DNA from: an uncultured Bacteroidota bacterium
Lineage (GTDB): Bacteria > Bacteroidota > Bacteroidia > Flavobacteriales > Flavobacteriaceae
Length of the DNA stretch: 64,000 nt
NCBI GenBank assembly: GCA_913060705.1
Contig: CAJXTX010000003.1
Coordinates: forward strand, 1 to 64,000
Direction of reading: 5' to 3'
In this document: positions 53,972-63,458 of the stretch, in pieces
Layout of the letters: each line of letters starts with the position of its first letter
Numbering within the stretch: position 1 is the stretch's first letter
Made by a program: the position numbers and the translations under genes
Notes under the pieces: model-generated
Database searches by the model: none
Told to the model about the DNA's origin: nothing
The model's input: only the letters and a program-made list of their open reading frames with translations

Positions 53972-54734
53972 ACATATTGGTTTGATCAAGCTCACATAAA
54001 TCGCATATAAGCTCTGAAATTTTATCGGTCACATCTTCGACATAACGTTGGCCCTTTTCAGCAGTAGATCGACGCGGATCCCCTATACCTGTATCGGCAC
54101 TCACTGCAGACCATTTACGCTCTGCCCAAGCCCATCGTTCTCGAATGGCCTTGACCTTGTGCTTGCGCTCAGCACCGTCTCCGGCTTCTTCAAGCGGCAA
54201 TACTAAATCAGGATGAAGGTGCATCATGATAGAGGTCTCCATTTCGTCGGCATGGTCACCCTCCTTTTCAAAGTAAAGACGCTTGTCGAGCATTTGAAAC
54301 CAACTGCAGGTGACTAACATCATCTCCGGAAAAAGCAGTCCAAGCTCTCGCAACATGGTCTTAAAATCGTTTCCACCGTGGCTGTTAAAGACGAGAAGTT
54401 TCTTGACTCCTTGACGATCTAAAACGGTAATCAGGTCTTTTAAGATGGCCAACTGAGTGCTCGGGTTGAGATTCATGTCGAGGTAAATATCACTCTGACC
54501 GGTATTGACTCCGTAAGGCATGGTAGGTAAGACCACAAAATTGGCCCCTTTGGTGAGCGCTTTTTCTCCGGCTATTCGCAATAAACCATCTGCCTCGTAC
54601 ACATCGGTTCCGTAGGGCAAGTGATAATTATGAGCTTCTACGGCACCCCAACCTAAGATAGCGAGCTCAAAACGGTGCGTTTTGAGCCGCTTCCAGTTAC
54701 TCTCTTTCAGATCAAATAGAGAAGCGTTGGTCAT
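53964..54734 (-). CDS. Creatininase family protein
   Basis: A 256-residue cytoplasmic metal-dependent amidohydrolase-type protein with the family motifs WGAVEAHNYHLPYGTD (Glu, His and Asp ligands), FNSHGGND and a GDHADEMETS segment. Known members open creatinine, act on formamide-like flavin and mycofactocin precursors, or remain unassigned. No signal peptide is seen, whereas its operon partners are largely exported. It overlaps the SGNH gene by eight bases and follows the Gfo/Idh/MocA gene by three. The substrate is not known. Confidence 0.9.
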   Translation of the reverse strand: MTNASLFDLKESNWKRLKTHRFELAILGWGAVEAHNYHLPYGTDVYEADGLLRIAGEKALTKGANFVVLPTMPYGVNTGQSDIYLDMNLNPSTQLAILKDLITVLDRQGVKKLLVFNSHGGNDFKTMLRELGLLFPEMMLVTCSWFQMLDKRLYFEKEGDHADEMETSIMMHLHPDLVLPLEEAGDGAERKHKVKAIRERWAWAERKWSAVSADTGIGDPRRSTAEKGQRYVEDVTDKISELICDLCELDQTNMYE

Positions 54735-54737
54735 CGA

Positions 54738-56084
54738 TTAGAAACTTCGGTAATCGCCACTCAAATACTGGTTGGCCTCTTCTTCTTCAAAAGCCGAAGC
54801 CTGCTTATTGTAGTGGAGGGTTTTACCCGGGAACCTTCCTGCAATGACTCCTAATAGAATGGTCTCTGTAAGTCTCGCAGAATAATCAAATGGTGCAGAA
54901 GTTTCTGCTGTTCCGAGACAAGCGTCTATGAATTGATGGTAGTGTTTAGGGGATTCAGCCGCGTAATCGCGCACGGGTTCTCCCATAATACCATCAGTAT
55001 CGTAGTCTGCTATGGTATACTCTGCATAGGACCCATCAACAATCAGTTTAGGAAGTTGCTGAAAGTGAGGTAACAACAAGCGTTGACCGTTCTCACCGAT
55101 GAACATAGCACCTTGATCAGGCAATGCATCTCCATTAGGCAATACCAATTCGTCGGTAATCACTGGACCCTCAACGCCATCAAACCATACCCACTCAAAT
55201 TCAGGAGTCGTATAGGCAGTACCCTCGAAGGTATAGTGAACCTCGTTACGCTCGGGATAACCGTATCCGTTTGACTCACGGCAATAGGTAGTGATGGTAT
55301 CCGGAACATCGATATCTAACGCATTGTACGGGGTATCAAAAATGTGAACACCCATATCGCCAAGTGTTGCACAGCCGTAATCCATTAGTTTTCTCCAGTT
55401 CATCGGATGGTAGTAACCGTCTTTGTAGGGACGCTCTGATGAGGTTCCTAACCACAAGTTCCAATCCAATCGTTCAGGGACAGCATCTGCTCCTTCTGGA
55501 ACGGGGCCGTCGTATCCCCAATTCTTATTCGACCAGGCGATGACTTTGCTCACCTTTCCGATGATCCCTTTGCGAATCAATAAGGTGGCAAGTTTGTAAT
55601 CGTAGAAAGAGTGTACTTGAATTCCCATCTGTGTAATGAGGCCTTTCTCGTTTGCAACGCGGCGCATTTCACGCGATTCAGACACATAGTGTGTCAAAGG
55701 TTTCTGACAATACACAGGCTTATCGTATTCCATGGCCAACAAAGAGGCCGGAGCATGGGTGTGATCAGGTGTTGAAACCACGACAGCGTCAACCTGGTCA
55801 GCAAACTGTTCCATCATGGTTCTGTAATCGGCAAACACCTGTGCATCTGGAAAGAGCGCATGTGCGGCCTTTAAGTGTTCGCTGTCTACGTCGCATAAGG
55901 CGGCAACCTTTACCTGCGGATGCGAGGCAATAGCCTCAAGATCAGCCATCCCCATATTTCCGACGCCAACATGAGCCGTTCGAATCATTTTTGGTGCAGA
56001 AGAACCGCACGACCAAATCGATAACGGTAGAGCTGTGGCTCCTGCCGCTAGCGTCATCGTTTTTAAAAATTCTCTTTTTTTCAT
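54738..56084 (-). CDS. Exported Gfo/Idh/MocA family oxidoreductase
   Basis: A 448-residue enzyme, longer than cytoplasmic relatives. The N-terminus (KKREFLKTMTLAAGATALPLSIWSC) is an export signal ending in a possible lipobox Cys26. The nucleotide fold reads RTAHVGVGNMGMADLEA, and the usual EKP motif is replaced by CQKPLTHYV near residue 130. The C-terminal part includes GDMGVHIFDTPY near 240. This long, secreted, Tat-like subgroup is common in Bacteroidota and Planctomycetes glycan loci. It lies two bases from a DUF1080 lipoprotein gene, so oxidation of glycosides at C3 before cleavage is likely (inference). Confidence 0.9.
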   Translation of the reverse strand: MKKREFLKTMTLAAGATALPLSIWSCGSSAPKMIRTAHVGVGNMGMADLEAIASHPQVKVAALCDVDSEHLKAAHALFPDAQVFADYRTMMEQFADQVDAVVVSTPDHTHAPASLLAMEYDKPVYCQKPLTHYVSESREMRRVANEKGLITQMGIQVHSFYDYKLATLLIRKGIIGKVSKVIAWSNKNWGYDGPVPEGADAVPERLDWNLWLGTSSERPYKDGYYHPMNWRKLMDYGCATLGDMGVHIFDTPYNALDIDVPDTITTYCRESNGYGYPERNEVHYTFEGTAYTTPEFEWVWFDGVEGPVITDELVLPNGDALPDQGAMFIGENGQRLLLPHFQQLPKLIVDGSYAEYTIADYDTDGIMGEPVRDYAAESPKHYHQFIDACLGTAETSAPFDYSARLTETILLGVIAGRFPGKTLHYNKQASAFEEEEANQYLSGDYRSF

Positions 56085-56086
56085 CG

Positions 56087-56866
56087 TTATAATTCTTTGA
56101 TTTTGATATTTCTAAACCAGAGTGAGCTGCCGTGATCTTGAAGCCCAATAAACCCTTTTTTGAACTTGCCGTAATCCGGAGCTAATCCCCATTTTCCGTT
56201 CGATTTTTTCGCATTCCAGTCTTCAGACCAAGGAACAAAACTCAGCAACAACTCTCCATTTAACCAATGCTCAACACGTTCAGGAGTAAAGACGATTTTT
56301 GACGAATTCCACTCTCCTGCTGGGTTCAGGTGCTTCTTTTCAGGGTCTGGAGTATACATCGCATAATCGGCCCCTGTGGATTGCAAGGGCTGTAATTTTT
56401 CAGGGTTTTCAGTTACTCCGATGCTGCGGTTGTACCCTTCAATATCATGAAAGTCGGTATAGTGAAGATCATCGATCAATTGGTATTCAGGAGACACTTC
56501 AGGAATTCCCGAATAGCCTTCTTGTACGTGGTAGAAGATTCCACTGTTTCCTCCAGGAGGGATCTTCCATTCGAGATAGAGTTCAAAATTCTCAAATTCT
56601 TTCGCCGCATAAATCAGATCGCGACTGCCTTTGTAGTCGTAATCCTCTTCTTTCACCATTTCAGTGCTAAAGGTGAGCTCTCCGTCGACAATCCCCCATC
56701 CCGGAGGCAAGCGATCGCCGTTGTAGGCACGCCATCCGTCAAGACTAGATCCGTCAAAAAGGGTGATCCACTCTGAAGTCGCTTCGGCCTCATTACTTTT
56801 TTCTGCAGCAGGTCCGCACGAGAGCAAGAGCAGGGTGGCACATCCGAATGCTAAAATGTTTCTCAT
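56087..56866 (-). CDS. DUF1080 lipoprotein (3-keto-glycoside hydrolase-like)
   Basis: A 259-residue protein with lipoprotein signal ending LLLSC (Cys17), then one DUF1080 jelly-roll: ITLFDGSSLDGWRAYNG, LYLEWKIPPGGNSGIFYHV, EYQLIDD and WFRNIKIKEL. Family members cleave 3-keto-glycosides or bind related sugars. It is next to a second DUF1080 gene (three bases) and the exported Gfo/Idh/MocA gene (two bases). The two copies differ in length (259 against 195) and anchoring. Confidence 0.9.
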   Translation of the reverse strand: MRNILAFGCATLLLLSCGPAAEKSNEAEATSEWITLFDGSSLDGWRAYNGDRLPPGWGIVDGELTFSTEMVKEEDYDYKGSRDLIYAAKEFENFELYLEWKIPPGGNSGIFYHVQEGYSGIPEVSPEYQLIDDLHYTDFHDIEGYNRSIGVTENPEKLQPLQSTGADYAMYTPDPEKKHLNPAGEWNSSKIVFTPERVEHWLNGELLLSFVPWSEDWNAKKSNGKWGLAPDYGKFKKGFIGLQDHGSSLWFRNIKIKEL

Positions 56867-56869
56867 AGT

Positions 56870-57457
56870 TTAAAGTTCAGTGAGTTGAATATTACGCCAT
56901 TTTACTTTGATACCGCCTCCGTCGTGAATTTGAAGGGCGATACCACCTTTTCCATCGCCTATCTTTTCATCAGTCAGGCTAACCATCTCATGTCCGTTTA
57001 AAAAGGTGGTAACTGTATCTCCATTGCAGATAATACGCATGTGATTCCACTCTCCCATCTTGAGGTAGGCGTCCTTTTCTTTTTCTGGCTTAATAAGCCA
57101 CCCCCGTCCGTACGACTCGTAAATTCCACCGGTGTCGTGATCTGGCGGAGCTACCTCAACTTGCCATCCGCTTACAACAGTACCTTCAACCGTTGATCTG
57201 AAAAAGACACCGCTGTTACCGTCTGCCTCTTGTAAAAACTCTAACTCGAGCACAAAATCATCGTAATAGGCGTCGGTAGAGAGATAGCCATAGGCCTTGT
57301 CTGGCCCACTTTCGCAAACTAAAAGTCCGTCTTCTACATACCATTTCTCGGTGCCGTTAATGGTCCATCCGTCGAGGTTTTTACCGTTGAACAATGAGAC
57401 TTGGGCCGACATTCCGACCGTCGCACAGGCCAATAAACTGAGTAAAAGGTGTTTCAT
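56870..57457 (-). CDS. Exported DUF1080 protein, short form
   Basis: A 195-residue protein: a signal peptide (LLLSLLACATVGMSAQ) then a bare DUF1080 domain with SLFNGKNLDGWTINGTEKW, LELEFLQEADGNSGVFFRS, GWQVEVAPPD and VKWRNIQLTEL. It is soluble in the periplasm, unlike the lipoprotein copy. The tandem pair probably arose by duplication or combines two substrate preferences. It is second in the operon, ten bases behind the acetyltransferase-like gene. Confidence 0.9.
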   Translation of the reverse strand: MKHLLLSLLACATVGMSAQVSLFNGKNLDGWTINGTEKWYVEDGLLVCESGPDKAYGYLSTDAYYDDFVLELEFLQEADGNSGVFFRSTVEGTVVSGWQVEVAPPDHDTGGIYESYGRGWLIKPEKEKDAYLKMGEWNHMRIICNGDTVTTFLNGHEMVSLTDEKIGDGKGGIALQIHDGGGIKVKWRNIQLTEL

Positions 57458-57467
57458 TGAAATTGAG

Positions 57468-58562
57468 TTATAGTTTGATATAGATTTTCTTCTTAAAAAG
57501 GTACCAGGTTGGCAATCCGATCACCCCTACGTAGAGGAGCGCGTAGACTAGTGAGGCCAGTTTAGCGGCAATTCCCCAACTAGTTAAGGCCCCAACAAAG
57601 AGTTTACTGATCGAAAATCCTAGAAAGAAGTCGCTGTAAAAGATTGAAATAAGCACGCTCGATAGCGCATACGATACAATAGGATTTTTGCCAAAGGCTT
57701 CTGCTAATTGGATAGAACGTCCTGCTTTATTTTGATCGAACAGTAAACTGCATAGTACCCAGCCTTGAAGAGATACCCCCGCCGTTACCAGCACAAACGA
57801 GCTAGACCATAAGGCCTTATTGATAGGGAACAAATACCCCAATAGATAACCTGCACCTAATAAAAGAGCACCCAGCCTCATCATCCGGAACAATTTGGTC
57901 GTCTGCTCTTCTCTCTTTAAATAGAGATGTGCGGCAGTCATTCCAAGCAAGGTCGTACACACAGCACCAACGGTGCTTAATAAGCCCTCAGGATCCCAGG
58001 TTTTCTGATAAAGCACCCCAGGCAAAAGGAGATTGTCTAGGTAGTTTGCCCAGTTTGCCATTGGTTTTGAAAGGTCTGGCATTCCTACCCCCGGAACAGG
58101 AACGAATACCATGATTACCGTATACAACGCAAGCAACCCAAGCGCTAAACGTAATTGATCTGAACGCTTGGTGAACAGATAAATACTCGCGCATATAAAG
58201 TATACCGTAGCAATGCGTGGCAAAACGCCAACAAAGCGCACATGGCCCAGATCAAAATCGGGCCATATCCATAAAAAAATTCCAACCGCATAAATCTTCA
58301 GACTTCTGAAAAAGATCTTCCTAAAGGAGGCGCCCAAAGCTTGCGCTTCGATGCGCTTGTGCATCGACAATACAATCGAAACCCCAACAATGAAAAGAAA
58401 GCTCGGAAAGACCATATCGGTGGGTGTAATTCCGTTCCATTCGGCGTGTAATAAGGGAGCATAGACAGCACTCCAGCTGCCAGGACTATTGACCACGATC
58501 ATTAACATGATCGTCAATCCCCTTAAGATATCCACCGACAAGACTCTTGCGTTTGTAGACAT
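57468..58562 (-). CDS. HGSNAT/NagX-like membrane acyltransferase (DUF5009-type)
   Basis: A 364-residue membrane protein with about ten hydrophobic segments. The start, RVLSVDILRGLTIMLMIVVN, and the motif LLHAEWNGITPTDMVFPSFLFIVG with its conserved His match the heparan-alpha-glucosaminide N-acetyltransferase family, including bacterial NagX-type proteins. These move an acetyl group across the membrane onto an amino sugar. It is the first gene of the seven-gene leftward operon. A nearby divergent cluster holds NagB and GH20, so an amino-sugar theme is consistent. Confidence 0.87.
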   Translation of the reverse strand: MSTNARVLSVDILRGLTIMLMIVVNSPGSWSAVYAPLLHAEWNGITPTDMVFPSFLFIVGVSIVLSMHKRIEAQALGASFRKIFFRSLKIYAVGIFLWIWPDFDLGHVRFVGVLPRIATVYFICASIYLFTKRSDQLRLALGLLALYTVIMVFVPVPGVGMPDLSKPMANWANYLDNLLLPGVLYQKTWDPEGLLSTVGAVCTTLLGMTAAHLYLKREEQTTKLFRMMRLGALLLGAGYLLGYLFPINKALWSSSFVLVTAGVSLQGWVLCSLLFDQNKAGRSIQLAEAFGKNPIVSYALSSVLISIFYSDFFLGFSISKLFVGALTSWGIAAKLASLVYALLYVGVIGLPTWYLFKKKIYIKL

Positions 58563-58620
58563 GGTTTAATGGTTTTTCTGGGGTATCTTTAAGTAATCCT
58601 TAAAAATTGCTATTAATATT

Positions 58621-59892
58621 ATGAAAAATGAACTCGGTATCCTAAAAAAGGTTGGGCTTGGAATCGTTTTCACACTATTCTGGAGTGTTTCAATAACTGC
58701 TCAATCCAATCGACTTTTTACCATCAAAGGAGAGGTCTACGATGCACAAACCAATGAGGTGCTTTCGTTGGCTTCAATTCGTCTCGAAGGCACCTCGTAT
58801 ACCACCGTCAGCAATGACGACGGGGTATTCAGTATTAAGTACAATGAAAACGAGAATCCCACGCATCTCGTTGTTTCTTATTTAGGATATAGAACAGCAC
58901 GCATCGCTCTAGGCGAGAACGACAGTCGTAAAGAAACCTTGAGGGTCGGATTAATTAGCGATACAATCCGCCTTGAAGGAGTGGACGTCAACAACAGCGA
59001 AGATGCCAAAGCGATCGTCTTAAAAATGCTGGACACTTACGACAAACAAAAGCCCTTTCAGTCTAAGACCGCTGTCTCTTTTTTTAGAGAACGCATCAAT
59101 CGCCGCAACCGAAATCTCTCGATTACCGAGGCTGTAATTGAAATCCAGAAAGACCATATGAGAGAAGGACTCAATGGGGCCTACGTTATCGAGTCTAGAA
59201 AACGGAACGACTACAAACCTCTTGATACCATTGCCTTAAAGTTACAGGGCGGACCCTACAACCTCCTTTATCTTGATTTACTGAGCCATCGCAACGACAT
59301 CTTAGACGACGAGAGCATCGATAAGTATAACTTCAGGCTGGATGGCACAGTGCGTTACGACGACCAAGACGTTTTCATCATCCACTTTGAGCAGAGAGAA
59401 GAGGTTTTCGAACCCCTATACAAAGGTGAATTGTACATTACCGTTGGTTCGTACAAACTGGCGCGCTCTAACTTCGAGCTGAACATTACCAACAGTGATG
59501 AGGCGGCCAAACTCTTTGTGCGTAAAAAGCCGAAATCTCTTCAAATCGAGCCGACACGAGTCGCCTATCGTATCGACTACGGCGTGTCAGATTCAGATCC
59601 AATACTGAACTACGCAGACCTGCAAATGGATTTCACCATCAATTGGAAGAGACGTCTCTTCAATCGAAACTACACCGTGAGCGCCGAAATGGCATTCACT
59701 CAATGGGACGCGTCTGAAAAAGAAGAGGTAAAGCCACGAAGTGAGCGTCTTAGACCCACGGTGATCATGGTAGATTCTGAAAGCGGATTCACCGACCCTA
59801 ACTTTTGGAGAAATTACAATGTGATTGAGCCCGACCAAACCATAGAAACTATCTTAAAGCGTATCGAAAGACAGCTTCGACGTGCGCGATAA
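58621..59892 (+). CDS. Exported carboxypeptidase-regulatory-like domain protein
   Basis: A 423-residue exported protein. The signal is VFTLFWSVSITAQ. Residues about 33-115 form a carboxypeptidase-D regulatory-like beta domain (TIKGEVYDAQTNEVLSLASIRLEGTSY, then LVVSYLGYRTA). The remainder (about 120-423) is a beta-rich region without a recognised enzyme motif; such proteins resemble the N-terminal part of DUF5686-type outer-membrane proteins but without their long barrel. I do not recognise a function. It is single, divergent from the seven-gene operon and 100 bases before the NagB fusion. Confidence 0.75.
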   Translation: MKNELGILKKVGLGIVFTLFWSVSITAQSNRLFTIKGEVYDAQTNEVLSLASIRLEGTSYTTVSNDDGVFSIKYNENENPTHLVVSYLGYRTARIALGENDSRKETLRVGLISDTIRLEGVDVNNSEDAKAIVLKMLDTYDKQKPFQSKTAVSFFRERINRRNRNLSITEAVIEIQKDHMREGLNGAYVIESRKRNDYKPLDTIALKLQGGPYNLLYLDLLSHRNDILDDESIDKYNFRLDGTVRYDDQDVFIIHFEQREEVFEPLYKGELYITVGSYKLARSNFELNITNSDEAAKLFVRKKPKSLQIEPTRVAYRIDYGVSDSDPILNYADLQMDFTINWKRRLFNRNYTVSAEMAFTQWDASEKEEVKPRSERLRPTVIMVDSESGFTDPNFWRNYNVIEPDQTIETILKRIERQLRRAR

Positions 59893-59928
59893 GCTCAGAA
59901 ATTAAGCGTAAAAAATCCCCTTAAAAGT

Positions 59929-59958
59929 TTGTTCTGACGGGATAAACCAATACTTTTC
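59929..59958 (+). promoter_or_regulatory. Promoter for the NagB-GH20 operon
   Basis: TTG (59929-59931), a 19-base spacer and TACTTTTC (59951-59958), close to the Bacteroidota consensus TTG-N19-TAnnTTTG with one mismatch at the last base. It ends 34 bases before the ATG at 59993. Confidence 0.55.
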
Positions 59959-59992
59959 TCGCTCAGTCTTTTTTAATAAAAATACACCGCTG

Positions 59993-61918
59993 ATGGCTAC
60001 GACTCCTACGACAGAGCTTACCTATAAAGCTCCGGGAACTCATGAAGAAAACCGTTACGAAAAACTGCACAATGTTATAGTCCCTTCTGCCGCAAAAGGC
60101 TCTGAACTCATCGCCCAAGAAATTGCCGACATCATTCGCGCAAAACAAGCGAAAGGAAAAAATTGTGTACTGGGTCTTGCAACGGGCTCTTCTCCTCTTA
60201 GCGTATACGCTGAATTAGTGCGTATGCACAAAGAAGAAGGCTTGAGCTTTCAGAACGTGATCACCTTTAATCTGGACGAATATTGGCCGATGACCAAATC
60301 AAATCTGCAGAGTTATCATTACTTCATGCATGAAAACCTCTTTGACCACATCGACATCAAGCCAGAGAATATTCACGTGCCTGACGGAGAAGTCAAAGCG
60401 AATCAGGTACGCAGCTATTGTCAAGATTACGAGGCAAAAATTGCGGCTGCAGGAGGACTCGATTTTCAGCTTCTAGGAATTGGTAGAACAGGGCATATTG
60501 GGTTCAATGAGCCCGGATCAAACCAAAACTCTAGAACCCGCTTGGTAAACCTTGACCACATTACAAGAGAAGATGCGGCCGAAGGGTTTCAAGGATTAGA
60601 GTTTGTGCCTAAACGCGCCATCACCATGGGTATTGCTACAGTTCTTTCTGCAAAACGCATCGTGCTTATGGCCTGGGGGCAAAAGAAAAGCGCTGTAGTA
60701 CAACAAGCCATTGAAGGGTCTGTAAGCAGTCAATTGCCTTCGTCCTTTTTACAAATGCACAAGAACACCACCTTGGTGCTCGATGAAGAGGCTGCTGCAG
60801 AACTAACCCGCATCAAAACACCATGGATTGTTCAAACCTGCGACTGGAACGACAAATTAAAATATCAAGCCGTTGTATGGCTTTGCCGCAAGACAGGTAA
60901 ATCGGTGTTAAAACTCACCGAGTCTGACTACAATGAAAACTCCCTCGCCGACCTCCTAGAAATGCAATCGGTATACGATCTAAACATTGAGATTTTTAAC
61001 CGCCTCCAACATACAATCACCGGATGGCCAGGCGGAAAACCCGATGCAGACGATTCACACCGACCAGAACGCGCCCGACCTAAATCAAAGAGAGTAATTA
61101 TCTTCAGTCCTCACCCCGACGACGATGTAATCTCTATGGGGGGCACATTAGATCGATTGATCTCTCAAGGCCATGAGGTACACGTAGCCTACCAGACCTC
61201 GGGTAGCATTGCCGTGTCCAACCAAGAGGCCCTAAAGTTTATAGAAGTTGCTTGCGACATGATGCTTGGCGCTGAGAGTAAAACCATCCGAGAGTTACGT
61301 TCAAAAATTGAAAAACTCAAAGACGGAGAGATTCCATCTGCAGAAATTCGCAACCTCAAAACCATTATTAGACAGCGCGAAGCAATCGCTGCGACCCGCT
61401 ATCTCGGTCTTCCGGATGAAAATGTTCATTTCATGAAATTGCCGTTTTATGAGACTGGGGCAGTTAAAAAATCTCCTATTTCGCAAGACGACATCGACAT
61501 CATGAATCACTTGATCAAGAGCATTCGACCCCACCAGATCTATGCCGCAGGTGATTTGGCTGATCCACACGGAACGCACAGATTGTGTATCGAAGCGCTT
61601 CAACAATCGTTAAGTCAATTGCGCAAAGAGCCCTTCTTGAAAGACTGTTGGGTGTGGTTGTATCGCGGCGCATGGCACGAATACGAGCCCTACGAAATCG
61701 ATATGGCTGTGCCGATGAGTCCTGCTCAAGTGCGAAGAAAGAGACGTGCCATTTTCTTCCACCAAACGCAAAAAGACGGTGTCATGTTCCAAGGGAACGA
61801 CGCTAGGGAGTTCTGGGTAAGGGCCGAAGACCGTAATCGTGAAACCGCAGATATTTATCGACAATTAGGACTGTCTGATTACGCTGCCATTGAAGCCTTT
61901 AAACGTTATTACTATTAA
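59993..61918 (+). CDS. nagB: Long-form glucosamine-6-phosphate deaminase fused to PIG-L/LmbE domain
   Basis: A 641-residue cytoplasmic protein. Residues about 30-280 are NagB-like: NVITFNLDEYW with Asp95/Glu96, and GIGRTGHIGFNEPGS with His168. In E. coli NagB the residue before GH is Asp141; here it is Thr166. Residues about 365-640 form a PIG-L/LmbE deacetylase-like domain with VIIFSPHPDDDVISMGG (His374, Asp376, Asp377) and DPHGTHRL. Long fused NagB proteins are known in Bacteroidota. It should convert glucosamine-6-phosphate to fructose-6-phosphate and may deacetylate a GlcNAc derivative. GH20 follows after 10 bases. Confidence 0.9.
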   Translation: MATTPTTELTYKAPGTHEENRYEKLHNVIVPSAAKGSELIAQEIADIIRAKQAKGKNCVLGLATGSSPLSVYAELVRMHKEEGLSFQNVITFNLDEYWPMTKSNLQSYHYFMHENLFDHIDIKPENIHVPDGEVKANQVRSYCQDYEAKIAAAGGLDFQLLGIGRTGHIGFNEPGSNQNSRTRLVNLDHITREDAAEGFQGLEFVPKRAITMGIATVLSAKRIVLMAWGQKKSAVVQQAIEGSVSSQLPSSFLQMHKNTTLVLDEEAAAELTRIKTPWIVQTCDWNDKLKYQAVVWLCRKTGKSVLKLTESDYNENSLADLLEMQSVYDLNIEIFNRLQHTITGWPGGKPDADDSHRPERARPKSKRVIIFSPHPDDDVISMGGTLDRLISQGHEVHVAYQTSGSIAVSNQEALKFIEVACDMMLGAESKTIRELRSKIEKLKDGEIPSAEIRNLKTIIRQREAIAATRYLGLPDENVHFMKLPFYETGAVKKSPISQDDIDIMNHLIKSIRPHQIYAAGDLADPHGTHRLCIEALQQSLSQLRKEPFLKDCWVWLYRGAWHEYEPYEIDMAVPMSPAQVRRKRRAIFFHQTQKDGVMFQGNDAREFWVRAEDRNRETADIYRQLGLSDYAAIEAFKRYYY

Positions 61919-61928
61919 ACGAATCGTT

Positions 61929-63437
61929 ATGCTACGTTCTTTGTCCTTACTATCTCTATTTACGCTTCTGTTTGTTTCTTGCACCCCAACAGTACCGGAC
62001 GGCAAGGTGTACGAACAACTTATGCCGGTAGCAGAAACGGTCGAACTTAAAGACGGAAGTTTTACGCTAAAAGGCAGCACTACCTTTAGCTTGAATGGTT
62101 TTGACCAAGAAGCAGCATCTTCTTTCAGTGCGGTGCTTCTTGACCAAGGAGGCATTCATAATTTGAATCTGATCCAAGCAGAAGAAAACGAAGCTGCATT
62201 GAGATTCACGATTGACACTGATTTAGAAGAAGAGGCTTATGAATTGAACATCGATTCATCCGGAATAACCGTTGAGGCAGGAGCCGCATCCGGCGCTTAT
62301 TTCGGTTGGCAAACCATAAGACAAATCCTACTGCTTCAGGCAGACACAGAGCAATCTCAGGTGCTAAGAGCAGTTCACATCTCAGATCAACCCCACTACG
62401 GATATCGCTCGGTGATGTTAGACGTGGCGCGTCATTTTTTTGATGCCCCGACGGTAAAAGAATTGATCGATCAAATCACGCTTTACAAGGTAAACACCCT
62501 TCACCTGCACTTATCTGACGATCAAGGTTGGCGCATTGAAATCAAGAAATGGCCTAATCTAACCGCTCATGGCGGCCTCACCGAAGTGGGCGGAGGTGAA
62601 GGAGGATACTACACTCAAGAACAGTACAACGACCTGGTAGCATATGCCCAAGATCGATTCATTACGGTGGTTCCAGAAATCGATCTTCCTGGTCATACCA
62701 ATTCAGCGCTCTCTAGCTATGCTGAATTAAACTGTGACGGAGTGGCTCCTGATTTGTACACCGGTATTGAAGTAGGATTCTCAACTCTCTGTGCCGACAA
62801 AGAAATCACCTACACGTTCTTGAGTGACGTCTTTGAAGAGTTGGCACAGATGACTCCTGGACCTTATTTACACATTGGAGGTGACGAATCTCACGTCACT
62901 GAAGAAGACGATTATGTGAAAATAGTAGACTTCGCCTTGAATAAGGTGAAAGAACTTGGTAAAACACCGGTGGGCTGGGATGAAATTTCACATGGGGCGA
63001 TTGACCAAACGACCGTGTCTCAATACTGGGCGAGTCAAGAAAACACTAAGAAAGCATACGACAAAGGAGCACAGCTCATCATTTCGCCTGCCATTCACGC
63101 CTATCTTGATATGAAGTACGATTCCCTGACGCCTATCGGATTGAAATGGGCAGGGTACCTACCTATTGACAAGGCCTACGATTGGTCACCCGATCAATTG
63201 GTGGAAGGAATTTCTCCAGATCGTATCATCGGTACCGAGGCACTCTTATGGACTGAGACCGTAACAACATCTGCAGATATTCAGTACCTTATGTTTCCAA
63301 GAGTACTCGGAATAGCTGAAATTGGTTGGACCTCGTCCGAGCAACGCGACCTCGCTTCGTACCGTACGAGGCTCAAAAGCCAGTTGAAAGTATTAGATCA
63401 ACTTGGTATTGGTTACTACAGCGATTCAGAGGAATAG
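61929..63437 (+). CDS. GH20 beta-N-acetylhexosaminidase lipoprotein
   Basis: A 502-residue lipoprotein (signal ends LFVSC, Cys18). A GH20b-type N-terminal domain covers about residues 25-155, with the catalytic barrel after it (YGYRSVMLDVARHFFD). The catalytic pair is Asp319-Glu320 in HIGGDESH, and HLHLSDDQGWRIEI and VPEIDLPGHT are also present. It releases N-acetylglucosamine or N-acetylgalactosamine. The ATG at 61929 is used, since the earlier in-frame TTG lies in the NagB gene's end. It pairs with the upstream deaminase for use of the released amino sugar. Confidence 0.95.
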   Translation: MLRSLSLLSLFTLLFVSCTPTVPDGKVYEQLMPVAETVELKDGSFTLKGSTTFSLNGFDQEAASSFSAVLLDQGGIHNLNLIQAEENEAALRFTIDTDLEEEAYELNIDSSGITVEAGAASGAYFGWQTIRQILLLQADTEQSQVLRAVHISDQPHYGYRSVMLDVARHFFDAPTVKELIDQITLYKVNTLHLHLSDDQGWRIEIKKWPNLTAHGGLTEVGGGEGGYYTQEQYNDLVAYAQDRFITVVPEIDLPGHTNSALSSYAELNCDGVAPDLYTGIEVGFSTLCADKEITYTFLSDVFEELAQMTPGPYLHIGGDESHVTEEDDYVKIVDFALNKVKELGKTPVGWDEISHGAIDQTTVSQYWASQENTKKAYDKGAQLIISPAIHAYLDMKYDSLTPIGLKWAGYLPIDKAYDWSPDQLVEGISPDRIIGTEALLWTETVTTSADIQYLMFPRVLGIAEIGWTSSEQRDLASYRTRLKSQLKVLDQLGIGYYSDSEE

Positions 63438-63458
63438 GGACCTTAAAACCTCATTTCG

